64,000 bases of DNA from Paludibacteraceae bacterium (GTDB lineage Bacteria; Bacteroidota; Bacteroidia; Bacteroidales; Paludibacteraceae). The translations under genes and the position numbers were made by a program. Shown here piece by piece: positions 51,865 through 60,662 of this stretch; the first letter of the stretch is position 1; every line of letters starts with the position of its first letter. The DNA is taken from contig JAFOYE010000011.1 in the NCBI GenBank assembly GCA_017391525.1, forward strand, positions 142,811 through 206,810. Direction: 5' to 3'. Under the pieces are notes generated by a model. It did not search any database. It worked only from the letters and a program-made list of their open reading frames with translations, and was not told where the DNA came from.

Positions 51865-53928
51865 ATGAGCGATATGAAAAGGATAATATTTTTAGTTGGT
51901 TTGACATTGGTGGTGGCATCTTCTAGTGCGACCGAAATGATGCATTTACTATCTGGCGGATATGATGCCAAAGTGCTTACTCAACACGAGATGGATAGCA
52001 TCTTGAATACGGGGGATGAAGCGCGTTATAAATTGGAGTTCGAGAATAAGCAACAGCTTTTCAGACATTCCTTTATGGCGGATTATTACGTCATCGATAC
52101 CAAGCGTAACAAACGTCTACGAGTGAGCGATGGCCCTATTCGTGATGCTAAACTCTCACCTAATGGTAAGTACGTGGTATACGCTAAGGCCGACAATAAC
52201 TTGTATATCTACAAAGTAGATTTTGAGACCGAGGTGGCTATCACTAGTGATACTAATAGTGAAATCTTCAACGGTATCTCTGATTGGTTGTACGAAGAGG
52301 AGTTTGGAGTAACTTCGCTCTTCGAAGTGTCACCAGACAACAAGATGGTGGCGTTCGTTCGTCTAAACGAAACGGGGGTGCCTAATTTTGAGTGGCAAAC
52401 CTTCTTGGATGGCAACTATCCTCAATCTCACTCTTTGCGCTATCCTAAGGCGGGCGAAGTTAACGCCAAAGCCAGTGTGTGCGTCTATGATATCTATTAC
52501 AAATCTATTCGTACCATGCAACTGCCTGATCTCAAAGATGGATATATCCCACGTTTGCGTTGGGGTCGTCAACCACAAGCTACCAAAGCTGAACCACAAC
52601 CTATGGCAGACTTGATGGTGATGCAGATGAACAGGGACCAAACAGAAATGCAAGTGCATAGGGTGAATGTCAAGTCTACCTTAAGTCATCCTTTCTACCA
52701 AGAGAGTAGCAAGAATTGCTATCTGAATTTCCAACTCTTTGACGAGTGGCAATGGTTGAACGACGGACGAGTGGTCGTAGTCAGCGAGAAGGGTGGCTAT
52801 GTGCAAGCATATATGTACTCTGCACAAGGTGTGGAGCAACGACTCTTGACTCCTGAAAAACGCGACGTGATGCGCGTCTATGGCTGGGAGCCTAATAGCC
52901 AAACGCTCTACTACCTAGCGGCTACTACCCCTACCACCCGTCACGCATATGCTTACAGCCTTCGCAAGAATGCAAGCACACAAATCACCAAAGGTGAAGG
53001 TATGCACGCCTTGACTTTCTCCAAGGATATGTTGCAATACATCGATTGCTATCAATCTATCTCAACACCTAACCGCTATACTTTGCATGCCAAAGGCAGC
53101 TCACGAGTGCTGCTGAACAATGATTCAGTGGCTGCGGCGTGGAAAGCCTCTGGACTACAAGACAAAGAATTCATCACTATCCGCACCGAACGTGGGGATG
53201 TGCTCAATGCTTGGCGCGTGTTGCCTGTTGGCTTCGACGAAACCAAACGTTATCCTGTGGTTATGATGCAGTATAGTGGCCCTTCTAGTCAAAGAGTTAC
53301 AGATAGTTGGCGTAAGCGTTTTGCTCATTATCTCTCTGCGCAAGGTTATTTAGTTGTTTGTGCAGATGGAAGAGGAACAGACGCTAGAGGTCGAGAGTGG
53401 CGCAATGCTACCTACATGCAACTAGGTGTCAAAGAGGCAGAAGACCAAATCAGCGTGGCCATGTACCTACGCACTTTGCCTTATGTGGATGCAGATCGTA
53501 TAGCCCTCTGTGGTTGGAGTTATGGTGGTTATCAGACACTTATGTCCATGAGCGTCCAACCTATGATCGATGGTAAACCACTATGGAAGTGTGGTATGGC
53601 TATTGCCCCTGTGACCTCTTGGAAGTTCTACGATTCTGCGTATACCGAGCGCTATATGCGTCGTCCACAAGTGAATGACTCTGGCTATGAGAAGGCGGAT
53701 GCCATCAAGCTTGCTGACCAACTCAAAGGCAATCTCTTGCTCGTACACGGATTGGCGGACGATAATGTACATGCACAACAATCATGGCTCTATATAGATG
53801 CCCTAGTCAAAGCGGGCAAACAGTTTGAGATGCAGTTCTATCCTGACGACAACCATTTCTTGCGCAATGGTAGCAACTACGAGCACCTCCACAACCGCCT
53901 GCTCCTCTTCCTCCAAAACAACCTCTAA
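51865..53928 (+). CDS. Dipeptidyl peptidase IV (S9 family)
   Basis: A 687-residue exported serine peptidase that removes X-Pro dipeptides. Signal peptide about 4-22 (start could also be the ATG at 51874). The beta-propeller holds DWLYEEEFG, the Glu pair that grips the substrate N-terminus in DPP-IV. The catalytic Ser is in GWSYGGYQTLMSM, Asp in GLADDNVH and His in DDNHFL. It begins a plus-strand run with an MFS transporter and ROK kinase, but a functional link is not evident. Confidence 0.95.
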   Translation: MSDMKRIIFLVGLTLVVASSSATEMMHLLSGGYDAKVLTQHEMDSILNTGDEARYKLEFENKQQLFRHSFMADYYVIDTKRNKRLRVSDGPIRDAKLSPNGKYVVYAKADNNLYIYKVDFETEVAITSDTNSEIFNGISDWLYEEEFGVTSLFEVSPDNKMVAFVRLNETGVPNFEWQTFLDGNYPQSHSLRYPKAGEVNAKASVCVYDIYYKSIRTMQLPDLKDGYIPRLRWGRQPQATKAEPQPMADLMVMQMNRDQTEMQVHRVNVKSTLSHPFYQESSKNCYLNFQLFDEWQWLNDGRVVVVSEKGGYVQAYMYSAQGVEQRLLTPEKRDVMRVYGWEPNSQTLYYLAATTPTTRHAYAYSLRKNASTQITKGEGMHALTFSKDMLQYIDCYQSISTPNRYTLHAKGSSRVLLNNDSVAAAWKASGLQDKEFITIRTERGDVLNAWRVLPVGFDETKRYPVVMMQYSGPSSQRVTDSWRKRFAHYLSAQGYLVVCADGRGTDARGREWRNATYMQLGVKEAEDQISVAMYLRTLPYVDADRIALCGWSYGGYQTLMSMSVQPMIDGKPLWKCGMAIAPVTSWKFYDSAYTERYMRRPQVNDSGYEKADAIKLADQLKGNLLLVHGLADDNVHAQQSWLYIDALVKAGKQFEMQFYPDDNHFLRNGSNYEHLHNRLLLFLQNNL

Positions 53929-53946
53929 CCGCTTAACCGATAAAAA

Positions 53947-55239
53947 ATGAAAAAGAACCTCCTTCCCATCATCGTGATGTACTTGCTCTTCGTCATGATA
54001 TCCTTCGTGACCAATCTGTGCAATCCGATGGCTGTTATCTTGAAGAGTAATTTTGATGTCTCCAATTTCGCTGCGCAATTGGGCAATGCTGCCAATTTCA
54101 TTGCCTATGCCGTGATGGGTATACCATCCGGATTGTTGCTTCGCAAGATTGGCTATCGTAACACGGCGCTCGTAGCCATAGGAGTGGGTATAGTGGGTGT
54201 GTTCTTGCAGTATCTTTCTGGTTGGGCTTCAGTAGAGAGTTTTGCTGTCTATCTAGCTGGTGCTTTCACCGCAGGTTTTTGTATGTGTATGCTCAATACC
54301 GTAGTTAATCCTATGCTCAACACCCTCGGTGATGGTGGCAACAAGGGTAACCTGCTCATTCAGTTTGGTGGCGTATGTAGCTCTACTGCTGCGGTGCTTG
54401 TCACCATCCTCATGGGTAGCCTCATCGCCGATGCTACCAAAGCTAAGATAGCCGATGCTACTCCTGCATTGATGATTGCTTTAGGCGTCTTCGTTTTTGC
54501 GCTCATCGTATTGCTGCTTGTCAAGATTCCTGAACCAGAGAAGGAGAAGGGCGAGATACGAGAGACAAGAAGCAAAGACAAATATTCCGCTTTCTCCTTC
54601 CGTCACTTCAAACTTGGAATGATTGCTATCTTTATGTATCTCGGAATAGAGGTGGGCGTGCCTACATATGTGATGCAGTACCTCTCTACCGCTCCATCCA
54701 AAGCTACTCCAGGATTGGGTATTGATACTAATGTGGTGGGTATGATCGTGGCCGTGTATTGGTTCTTGATGCTTATCGGCCGTTTGGTCGGTGGACTCGT
54801 AGCCAATCGCGTATCTAGTAGAACGCAGATCATCACCGTATCCCTCATTACCCTTCTGCTCGTACTACTCGGCATCTTCTTGCCTGAAAACATTATGGTC
54901 TCTATGCCAGGTGTTGATTGGGCTTCGCTGACGGTTATCACAGCAAAGATACCACTAGCCATTGTGGCCTTTATCCTTGTCGGATTATGCACTTCCGTTA
55001 TGTGGGGTGGCATCTTCAATATGGCGGTCGAAGGACTCGGCAAATACACTTCCGTTGCCTCTGGTGCGTTTATGACCATGGTCTGTGGTGGCGGTATTCT
55101 GATCCCTCTGCAAGCTTATGTAGCGGACTTGATGGGTAGTTTCCGCCTAAGTTATATCGTAGTGCTAGGATGTGCGCTATACATACTTTTCTACGCAATC
55201 TATGGCAGTAAAAATGTAAATAAGAATATCCCAACATAA
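53947..55239 (+). CDS. MFS sugar transporter (FucP-like)
   Basis: A 430-residue transporter with about 12 transmembrane helices. NAANFIAYAVMGIPSGLLLR and KIGYRNTALVAIGVGIVG match the FucP/NanT-like group (AxxFxxYxxxxxPxGxLxxxxGy), and MYLGIEVGVPTYVMQYLSTA the second half. The ROK sugar kinase gene 25 bases downstream suggests it brings in a hexose or amino sugar that is then phosphorylated. Confidence 0.87.
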   Translation: MKKNLLPIIVMYLLFVMISFVTNLCNPMAVILKSNFDVSNFAAQLGNAANFIAYAVMGIPSGLLLRKIGYRNTALVAIGVGIVGVFLQYLSGWASVESFAVYLAGAFTAGFCMCMLNTVVNPMLNTLGDGGNKGNLLIQFGGVCSSTAAVLVTILMGSLIADATKAKIADATPALMIALGVFVFALIVLLLVKIPEPEKEKGEIRETRSKDKYSAFSFRHFKLGMIAIFMYLGIEVGVPTYVMQYLSTAPSKATPGLGIDTNVVGMIVAVYWFLMLIGRLVGGLVANRVSSRTQIITVSLITLLLVLLGIFLPENIMVSMPGVDWASLTVITAKIPLAIVAFILVGLCTSVMWGGIFNMAVEGLGKYTSVASGAFMTMVCGGGILIPLQAYVADLMGSFRLSYIVVLGCALYILFYAIYGSKNVNKNIPT

Positions 55240-55264
55240 AAAATAATCATTTAATTTTACCAAT

Positions 55265-56221
55265 ATGAACAAACCTTATGTATTAGGCCTTGATATGGGA
55301 GGAACCAACTCCGTATTGGGCGTAGTAGATGCTCGCGGTCACGTTTTGGGCCGTACATCCATTAAGACTCAAGCTTACAAAGAGATCAACGATTATGTCA
55401 ATGCACTCTACGAGGAGGCGCAAAAGATCATCGAACCACTAGGTGGCATGGAGATGGTGCGTGGTATCGGTGCGGGTGTTCCTAACGGCAATTTCTATAC
55501 CGGTTACATCCAAGAGGCTATGAACCTTCCTTGGCAAACCGTACCATTCGCTAAACTCGTTAGCGAACGTTTTGGATTGCCTTGCCGCATCACCAATGAT
55601 GCGAATGCTGCTGCGATGGGAGAAATGACCTATGGCGCAGCCAAAGGTATGAAAAACTTCATCATGATCACACTTGGTACAGGTGTAGGTTCAGGTATCG
55701 TGATTGATGGCAACGTAGTCTATGGACACGATGGATTCGCCGGAGAGCTCGGCCACACTTGCGCAGTGCGCGGTGAGAACGCTCGTCCTTGCAACTGCGG
55801 CAAGATCGGTTGCCTCGAGGCATATGCTTCTGCTACCGGCGTAGCTCGTACAGCGAAAGAGATACTCACTTCTACCACCAAGGAGACCGTCCTTCGCCAA
55901 TTAGATGTGGATAACATCACATCCAAGGATGTATACGATGCGGCTGAACAAGGAGACGAGGTAGCTAAGGAGATCTTTGATTTTACAGGCACTATCCTTG
56001 GCCAACAATTGGCTGATTTCATCGCTTTTAGTGCACCAGAAGCTATCGTGCTTTTCGGTGGATTGACCAAGTCTGGCGATTGGATCAAACGTCCTATCGA
56101 AGAGGCAATGAACAAGAATGTATTGCCATTGTGGAGAAACAAAGTGAAAGTATTATTCTCTGATTTGAAAGAGGCAGATGCTGCCGTTTTAGGTGCTTCT
56201 GCCTTGGCTTGGAGCGAGTAG
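55265..56221 (+). CDS. ROK-family sugar kinase
   Basis: A 318-residue kinase. GLDMGGTNSVLGVVD binds ATP phosphate; ITNDANAAAMGEMTYGAAKG has the catalytic Asp; GELGHTCAV and CNCGKIGCLEAYAS form the His-Cys3 zinc site of active ROK kinases. There is no helix-turn-helix, so it is an enzyme (glucokinase-like) rather than a repressor. The stop is followed at once by the repeat at 56224. Confidence 0.92.
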   Translation: MNKPYVLGLDMGGTNSVLGVVDARGHVLGRTSIKTQAYKEINDYVNALYEEAQKIIEPLGGMEMVRGIGAGVPNGNFYTGYIQEAMNLPWQTVPFAKLVSERFGLPCRITNDANAAAMGEMTYGAAKGMKNFIMITLGTGVGSGIVIDGNVVYGHDGFAGELGHTCAVRGENARPCNCGKIGCLEAYASATGVARTAKEILTSTTKETVLRQLDVDNITSKDVYDAAEQGDEVAKEIFDFTGTILGQQLADFIAFSAPEAIVLFGGLTKSGDWIKRPIEEAMNKNVLPLWRNKVKVLFSDLKEADAAVLGASALAWSE

Positions 56222-56223
56222 AA

Positions 56224-56410
56224 ATTAGACCGCTGCGCTGAGAGACCGCTGCGCTGAGAGACCACTGCGTTGAGAGACTGCCCTCGGGCTGAGAGACTCA
56301 TTGATCCCTCAGAGAACGAAGTGAACGGTCCCTCAGTGAGCAAAGCGAACGGTCCCTCAGTGAGTAAAACGAACGGTCCAACAGTGAGCAAAGCGAACGA
56401 TCCAATAACA
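56224..56410. repeat. GAGAGACC / GGTCnCTCAG modular inverted array
   Basis: The left part has GAGAGACC words separated by small dyads (GCTGCGCT, GCCCTCGGGC). A centre ACTCATTGATCCCTCAG shared with the array at 59569 switches the orientation. The right part has three 24-base units of the form GGTCCCTCAGTGAGCAAAGC + GAAC. The end GAACGRTCCAAT is also shared. The left end GAAATTAGACCGCT is shared with 15195. It separates the ROK and deacetylase genes. Confidence 0.85.
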
Positions 56411-57028
56411 ATGCTATCATTGCTATATCAGTTTCCAACCTGGCTGCAACGACTGTATCCAGGGGTTTTGTGGCGTATGAATACCGAAGCCAAAGTGGTA
56501 TACCTCACTTTCGACGACGGTCCTATTCCTGAATGTACGCCACAGATATTGGATATCTTGGCGCAGCATGATGTCCGAGCTACCTTTTTTATGGTAGCGG
56601 AGAATGCGGTGCGCCATCCACATTTATTGGAGCGAGTACGCAATGAGGGACACGCAGTGGGCAATCATACCTATCATCATATGCGGGGGTGCAAACACTC
56701 GCTAGCGGACTACATCAACGATGTAGAAATGGCCAATCAGGTGTTGGACACACCGCTTTTCAGACCGCCACACGGTAGAATGACCTCTTGCCAAAAAAGA
56801 GCGCTGCGCGAGCAGGGATACACCATCTGCCTGTGGGATGTGCTCACACACGACTACAATCCCAACTATTCGGTCGAACATATGATGAAGGTGATACAGC
56901 GCTTCGTGCGCAACGGCAGTATCATCACATGCCACGATTCCATCAAATCCAAAGATAGGACCTTACTCCTATTACCACAACTAATTCAATATCTCAAAAA
57001 CCAAGGATACGAGTTTGCAACACTATAA
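56411..57028 (+). CDS. Polysaccharide deacetylase (NodB-type)
   Basis: About 205 residues from ATG 56411. The carbohydrate-esterase-4 motifs are complete: TFDDGPIPECTPQIL, GNHTYHHMRGC (HxxxH metal ligands), FRPPHGRM, DVLTHDYNP and ITCHDS. It probably removes N-acetyl groups from peptidoglycan or another amino-sugar polymer. The frame is open 141 bases further upstream through the repeat (to 56270), because the 24-base units encode PSVSKANG-type octapeptides without stops; I take the normal start, but an extended product is possible. Confidence 0.9.
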   Translation: MLSLLYQFPTWLQRLYPGVLWRMNTEAKVVYLTFDDGPIPECTPQILDILAQHDVRATFFMVAENAVRHPHLLERVRNEGHAVGNHTYHHMRGCKHSLADYINDVEMANQVLDTPLFRPPHGRMTSCQKRALREQGYTICLWDVLTHDYNPNYSVEHMMKVIQRFVRNGSIITCHDSIKSKDRTLLLLPQLIQYLKNQGYEFATL

Positions 57029-58911
57029 TGAGAAGCTCATATAGAATTTACATACTATTGCTTGGCGTATTGCTGCTAGCATCGTGCGCCAATCGAGGAA
57101 TGGGACCACAAGGTGGACCTCGTGACACGATACCTCCTGCCATCGTCAAAGAGGAACCACTTTCGGGTAGTCTGAATATGCAGAGCAAGAAACTGGAGAT
57201 CACCTTTGATGAGTATATTCAACTGAATGATATTCAGAACAATGTGTTGATCTCTCCACCTCAACAAACGCCTCCAGAGATCAAGGCTATTGGTAAAAAA
57301 CTATCGGTCGATTTTATGGATGAACTCCAAGATTCCACCACCTATACCATTGACTTTGGTGCGGCTATTTGTGACTACAATGAGAAGACACCACTCGAGG
57401 GCTATGTCTATTCCTTCTCCACAGGCGACCACATCGACTCACTATCCATTGCCGGTCGCGTATACAATGCCGCCAACTTGAATCCTGTCCCTTCTATCTT
57501 GGTTGGTATACATTCCAACCATAGCGATACCGCGCTTAACACCCTGCCTTTCACTAGAGTGACACGCAGCAACAGCGAGGGATATTTCACTATCTACAAC
57601 ATCCGCAAAGGCGACTATCGTATGTACGCGCTCAACGACATCAGTCGCGACTATATCTACCAACCAGGCGAGGGACTATCCTTCGACGATTCTATTGTCA
57701 CTCCTTATGCCATCAACCATATACATGCTGATACACTCTGGAGAGATACCATCGGCGTCGATATCCTTACTGGAGATACACTCTTTACCCGATTGGTAGA
57801 CAGCATCCATACTGATATCCATACGGAGTACCTGCCTGATTCTATCGTGATGTGGTATTTTGAGGAGAACAAACAAAAGCACTATTTCCAGCGTCTCTTG
57901 CGCGAGAATCAACACGCGTTCACCCTCATCTTTTCTGCACCACAGGACTCTCTGCCGCTTATCCAACCCTTGAAATATAGCCAAGTCGATTCCACAGCTT
58001 CGGATTCGGCATGGGTCAATTTCTTAGATTATTCGCTCATACGAGCCAACCAGACCAAGGATACGATTACCTATTGGCTCATGGATTCGGCGGCCATCAA
58101 GATGGATACTATTCCATTCTGTATGACCTACCAGTACTCCGATTCGCTCTATAATATCGTACCTAAAACTGATACACTCACTGCTATCTATCGCTATCCT
58201 AAATTGTCCGAAAAAGCGCGTGAGACCTATGAGAAGAATAAACGATTGCGCAAACTCAACCTCAAGTCCAACGCGTCTAGCAAGTTTGAGATCTACGACA
58301 CGCTCTTCGTCTATGCCGATTTTCCGGTGGATTCTATTCACCAGGAGATGATTCATCTCACTCATAAAGTCGACACTAGCTGGGTACCTATCCCCTTCCA
58401 ACTGTACAAGGCCGATTCGCTAAGCATGGTCATGGGAGTAGTTGCTAAACTCAAACCTACCGAATCCTACCATCTCAAGGTCGATTCGGCTGCTTTCCGC
58501 GATATCTACGGAGCGCCTAACGAACTCTATGAGGGCAAACTCAAACTCAAATCGCTCGACGACTACTCATCCTTGATCGTCAAGATGGCGCATTTTGACC
58601 CTCGAGCACGCATCCAACTGCTCGATGAGAAAGACCAAGTCCTTATGGAGAAACCCGCCCTGCAAGAAGGTACGCTCTTCCAATATCTAGCGCCTACGAC
58701 CTTCTATCTCAGACTCTATATCGACCTCAATGAGGATGGAGAGTGGACTACTGGTGATTGGATACAAAAACGCCAACCAGAACCTGTGTACTATTACCCT
58801 GCTAAACTCAAACTGCGTGCCAACTGGGATTTTGAGGAGACTTTTGATCACTTGGCTATACCGCAAATTGAGTCCAAACCACAAGCACTGATAGGTATCA
58901 AAAAGAAGTAA
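57028..58911 (+). CDS. Lipoprotein with N-terminal SbsA-type Ig-like domain
   Basis: A 627-residue lipoprotein (lipobox Cys20, LLASCANRG). Residues 33-130 are an Ig-like domain of the SbsA type (IPPAIVKEEPLSGSLNMQSK, KLEITFDEYIQLNDIQNNVL, YTIDFGAAICDYNE). A carboxypeptidase-regulatory-like beta domain (about 135-200) follows, and a C-terminal beta region ends LRLYIDLNEDGEWTTGDWIQ. This is a widespread Bacteroidetes protein of unknown function, probably in the cell envelope. Its start overlaps the deacetylase stop by one base. Confidence 0.82.
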   Translation: MRSSYRIYILLLGVLLLASCANRGMGPQGGPRDTIPPAIVKEEPLSGSLNMQSKKLEITFDEYIQLNDIQNNVLISPPQQTPPEIKAIGKKLSVDFMDELQDSTTYTIDFGAAICDYNEKTPLEGYVYSFSTGDHIDSLSIAGRVYNAANLNPVPSILVGIHSNHSDTALNTLPFTRVTRSNSEGYFTIYNIRKGDYRMYALNDISRDYIYQPGEGLSFDDSIVTPYAINHIHADTLWRDTIGVDILTGDTLFTRLVDSIHTDIHTEYLPDSIVMWYFEENKQKHYFQRLLRENQHAFTLIFSAPQDSLPLIQPLKYSQVDSTASDSAWVNFLDYSLIRANQTKDTITYWLMDSAAIKMDTIPFCMTYQYSDSLYNIVPKTDTLTAIYRYPKLSEKARETYEKNKRLRKLNLKSNASSKFEIYDTLFVYADFPVDSIHQEMIHLTHKVDTSWVPIPFQLYKADSLSMVMGVVAKLKPTESYHLKVDSAAFRDIYGAPNELYEGKLKLKSLDDYSSLIVKMAHFDPRARIQLLDEKDQVLMEKPALQEGTLFQYLAPTTFYLRLYIDLNEDGEWTTGDWIQKRQPEPVYYYPAKLKLRANWDFEETFDHLAIPQIESKPQALIGIKKK

Positions 58912-58931
58912 ACGCTCTCAATTTTTGTCAT

Positions 58932-59594
58932 TTGAAACAACCATCCAATAGCACTACATATTTTTGGATCTTCCTTATCTTAGGTCTTGTTGTCCAATGT
59001 GTTACATATTGGCTCATGCCTGATACACCCTGGTCGCTCATCAGCGGTTTATTAGGTATCTGTTCGGTGGTTCTCAGTGCACAAGGCAATATTTTAACTT
59101 TCGTTTTCGGTTTTGGCCAAGTCGCTACCTACACGTATCTTTGTGTGCGTGAGCAGTTCTATGCGGAGATAGCGCTCAATATCTACTATTTTGTTACGAT
59201 GATCTATGGGGTCTATGTCTGGAAGAAACGCTTGCAAACCGATTCCTCTTTGCAAATCCAAACACGCCAATTGCGTGGCAAATCTTTGCCACTCTTGTTG
59301 CTATCTGTGACAGCTTTTTCTGTGCTTGTAGGATGGTTCTTACAGGTTTATACGGATGATCCTCAGCCGTATTTGGATGCATTCACAACTGTCCCTGCTT
59401 TGGTGGCTCAGATTCTCATGATTTTAGCCTACCGTGAACAATGGTATATCTGGATGATGGTTGATGTCTTAGCTTTGGTGATGTGGCTTAGGGCTGGTAA
59501 CTACTGTATGGCTGCACAATATTTCTTCTGGTGCGCCAATTGCGTGTATGGCTATGTCCAATGGACACGCTACGCTGAGAGACCACTGCGTTGA
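58932..59594 (+). CDS. pnuC: PnuC-family vitamin transporter (nicotinamide riboside or thiamine)
   Basis: A 220-residue membrane protein with about seven helices. LISGLLGICSVVLSAQGNIL, FYAEIALNIYYFVTMIYGVY + VWKK and ILAYREQWYIWMMVDVLALV are PnuC signatures. No ATG is available, so the TTG at 58932 is the likely start. The last residues (RYAERPLR) are encoded by the first unit of the repeat array at 59569, which also supplies the TGA stop; the native C-terminus was probably different. Substrate is not shown: no NadR or thiamine kinase lies next to it. Confidence 0.88.
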   Translation: MKQPSNSTTYFWIFLILGLVVQCVTYWLMPDTPWSLISGLLGICSVVLSAQGNILTFVFGFGQVATYTYLCVREQFYAEIALNIYYFVTMIYGVYVWKKRLQTDSSLQIQTRQLRGKSLPLLLLSVTAFSVLVGWFLQVYTDDPQPYLDAFTTVPALVAQILMILAYREQWYIWMMVDVLALVMWLRAGNYCMAAQYFFWCANCVYGYVQWTRYAERPLR

Positions 59595-59835
59595 TGGACC
59601 GCACCTTTGGTGCTGAGAGACCGGGCTGAAGCCCTGAGAGACCGCTACGCTGAGAGACCGGGCTAAAGCCCTGAGAGACTCATTGATCCCTCAGTGAGTG
59701 CAGCGAACGGTCACTCAGTGAAACGGTCACTCAGTGAAACGGTCACTCAGTGAGTGCAGCGAACGGTCACTCAGTGAACAAAGCGAACGGTCACTCAGTG
59801 AAACGGTCACTCAGTGAACGAAGTGAACGGTCCAA
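59569..59835. repeat. Large GAGAGACC / GGTCACTCAG modular inverted array between pnuC and trmN6
   Basis: Left half: GAGAGACC words separated by hairpins (GCACCTTTGGTGC, GGGCTGAAGCCC, GCTACGCT, GGGCTAAAGCCC). Centre ACTCATTGATCCCTCAG. Right half: GGTCACTCAGTGA words with 16- or 24-base spacing and inserts GTGCAGCGAAC, ACAAAGCGAAC, ACGAAGTGAAC. The left word is nearly the reverse complement of the right one, so the array can fold back on itself. It fills the space between convergent genes and may act as their terminator. Confidence 0.87.
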
Positions 59836-60651
59836 TCAGAGATAAAAATCCTTAGTTAGTTCTTGGTATTCCTTGCTGCGAGGTGCCGTTTCAGATTCGA
59901 GTGTGAGACTATTGGCTATTGGCGCTTGGCTATTGGCGATAGGTGATTGGCTAAAGGCGATGAGGAGGCGCTTGGCGGCTTTTCCGGGTTTAGGGAACAC
60001 ATGTGTGATGTGCGTAGGGTAGAGCTTATGTGCTTGTGCTAGAGCGATGATTTGTTGCTCTGCTTCGATGGGTAAGACGAGTGCTAATCTTCCTCCTTCT
60101 TTGAGCAGTCTAGCGCTATGAGCCATCAATTCTTGGTAGGATAGGGTGTCTGTATGACGTGCCAAGGCACGCTGACTATCGGGATTCTTAAGGCTGTCTT
60201 GGAAGTAGGGAGGGTTGCTGACGATGAGATCGTATAGGGCCTGACCTTCTAGGTCTTGTAGGGCTGTTTGTTGGCAACTGAGTCGCTCTTTCCAAGGCGA
60301 TTGTTCAAAGTTGTATGTAGCTTGTTCCACGGCTCCTTGGTCAATGTCTATGGCAGTTATCTCTGCCCCTTCAAAACGCTGTGCCAACATCAAGGCGATC
60401 AATCCACTTCCCGTGCCCACATCTAGCACATTTGCTTTGTAATGGTATTCAGACACAGCTATGCTGCTGTTCAGATGTTCAGCCGCGCTTTGCGCTTGTT
60501 CAGTAGTCACCCCTGAACCCCTGAACTCCTGAACTCCTGCTTTGGGAAGCGGACACCACGCCCCTAGCAGGACACCATCGGTGCCTACTTTCATGGCGCA
60601 ACGGTCGTGCCATACGGTGAACTGTTTAAATCGGAAGTTAGGAGAACCCAT
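59836..60651 (-). CDS. trmN6: tRNA1(Val) adenine-37 N6-methyltransferase-like protein
   Basis: About 271 residues from ATG 60651 (MGSPNFRFKQFTVWHDRCAM is the normal start; the frame runs up to 60675). VLDVGTGSGLIALMLAQRF binds SAM, and DLIVSNPPYFQDSLKNPD carries the NPPY catalytic motif. The tail KEYQELTKDFYL is typical. Two loops are repeat-derived: residues ~38-66 (VQEFRGSGVTTEQ... HLNSS) between LGAW and VLDVG, and QSPIANSQAPIANS near the end. Both fall between conserved segments, so the enzyme may still be active. Confidence 0.88.
   Translation of the reverse strand: MGSPNFRFKQFTVWHDRCAMKVGTDGVLLGAWCPLPKAGVQEFRGSGVTTEQAQSAAEHLNSSIAVSEYHYKANVLDVGTGSGLIALMLAQRFEGAEITAIDIDQGAVEQATYNFEQSPWKERLSCQQTALQDLEGQALYDLIVSNPPYFQDSLKNPDSQRALARHTDTLSYQELMAHSARLLKEGGRLALVLPIEAEQQIIALAQAHKLYPTHITHVFPKPGKAAKRLLIAFSQSPIANSQAPIANSLTLESETAPRSKEYQELTKDFYL
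59909..59958. repeat. CTATTGGCG word repeat inside trmN6
   Basis: CTATTGGCTATTGGCG, CTTGGCTATTGGCG, ATAGGTGATTGGC and TAAAGGCG follow one another. They encode SPIANSQAPIANS on the minus strand, in a loop before the conserved C-terminus. Confidence 0.65.
60464..60540. repeat. Inverted GTTCAG/CTGAAC element inside trmN6
   Basis: Left: CTGTTCAGATGTTCAG, hairpin GCGCTTTGCGC, GTTCAG. Right: CCCTGAAC twice, CTCCTGAACTCCTG. The hairpin is the reverse complement of the one at 26450. In frame in trmN6. Confidence 0.82.
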
Positions 60652-60662
60652 TTTTATGTTTT

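Noticed and set aside
56224-59835. CRISPR arrays
   Set aside because: Repeats are short and diverged, spacers are 3-13 bases and mostly palindromic, and no cas gene is near.
59836-60651. trmN6-like gene as a pseudogene because of its insertions
   Set aside because: The frame is intact and the SAM-binding and NPPY motifs are complete, so it is kept as a gene.
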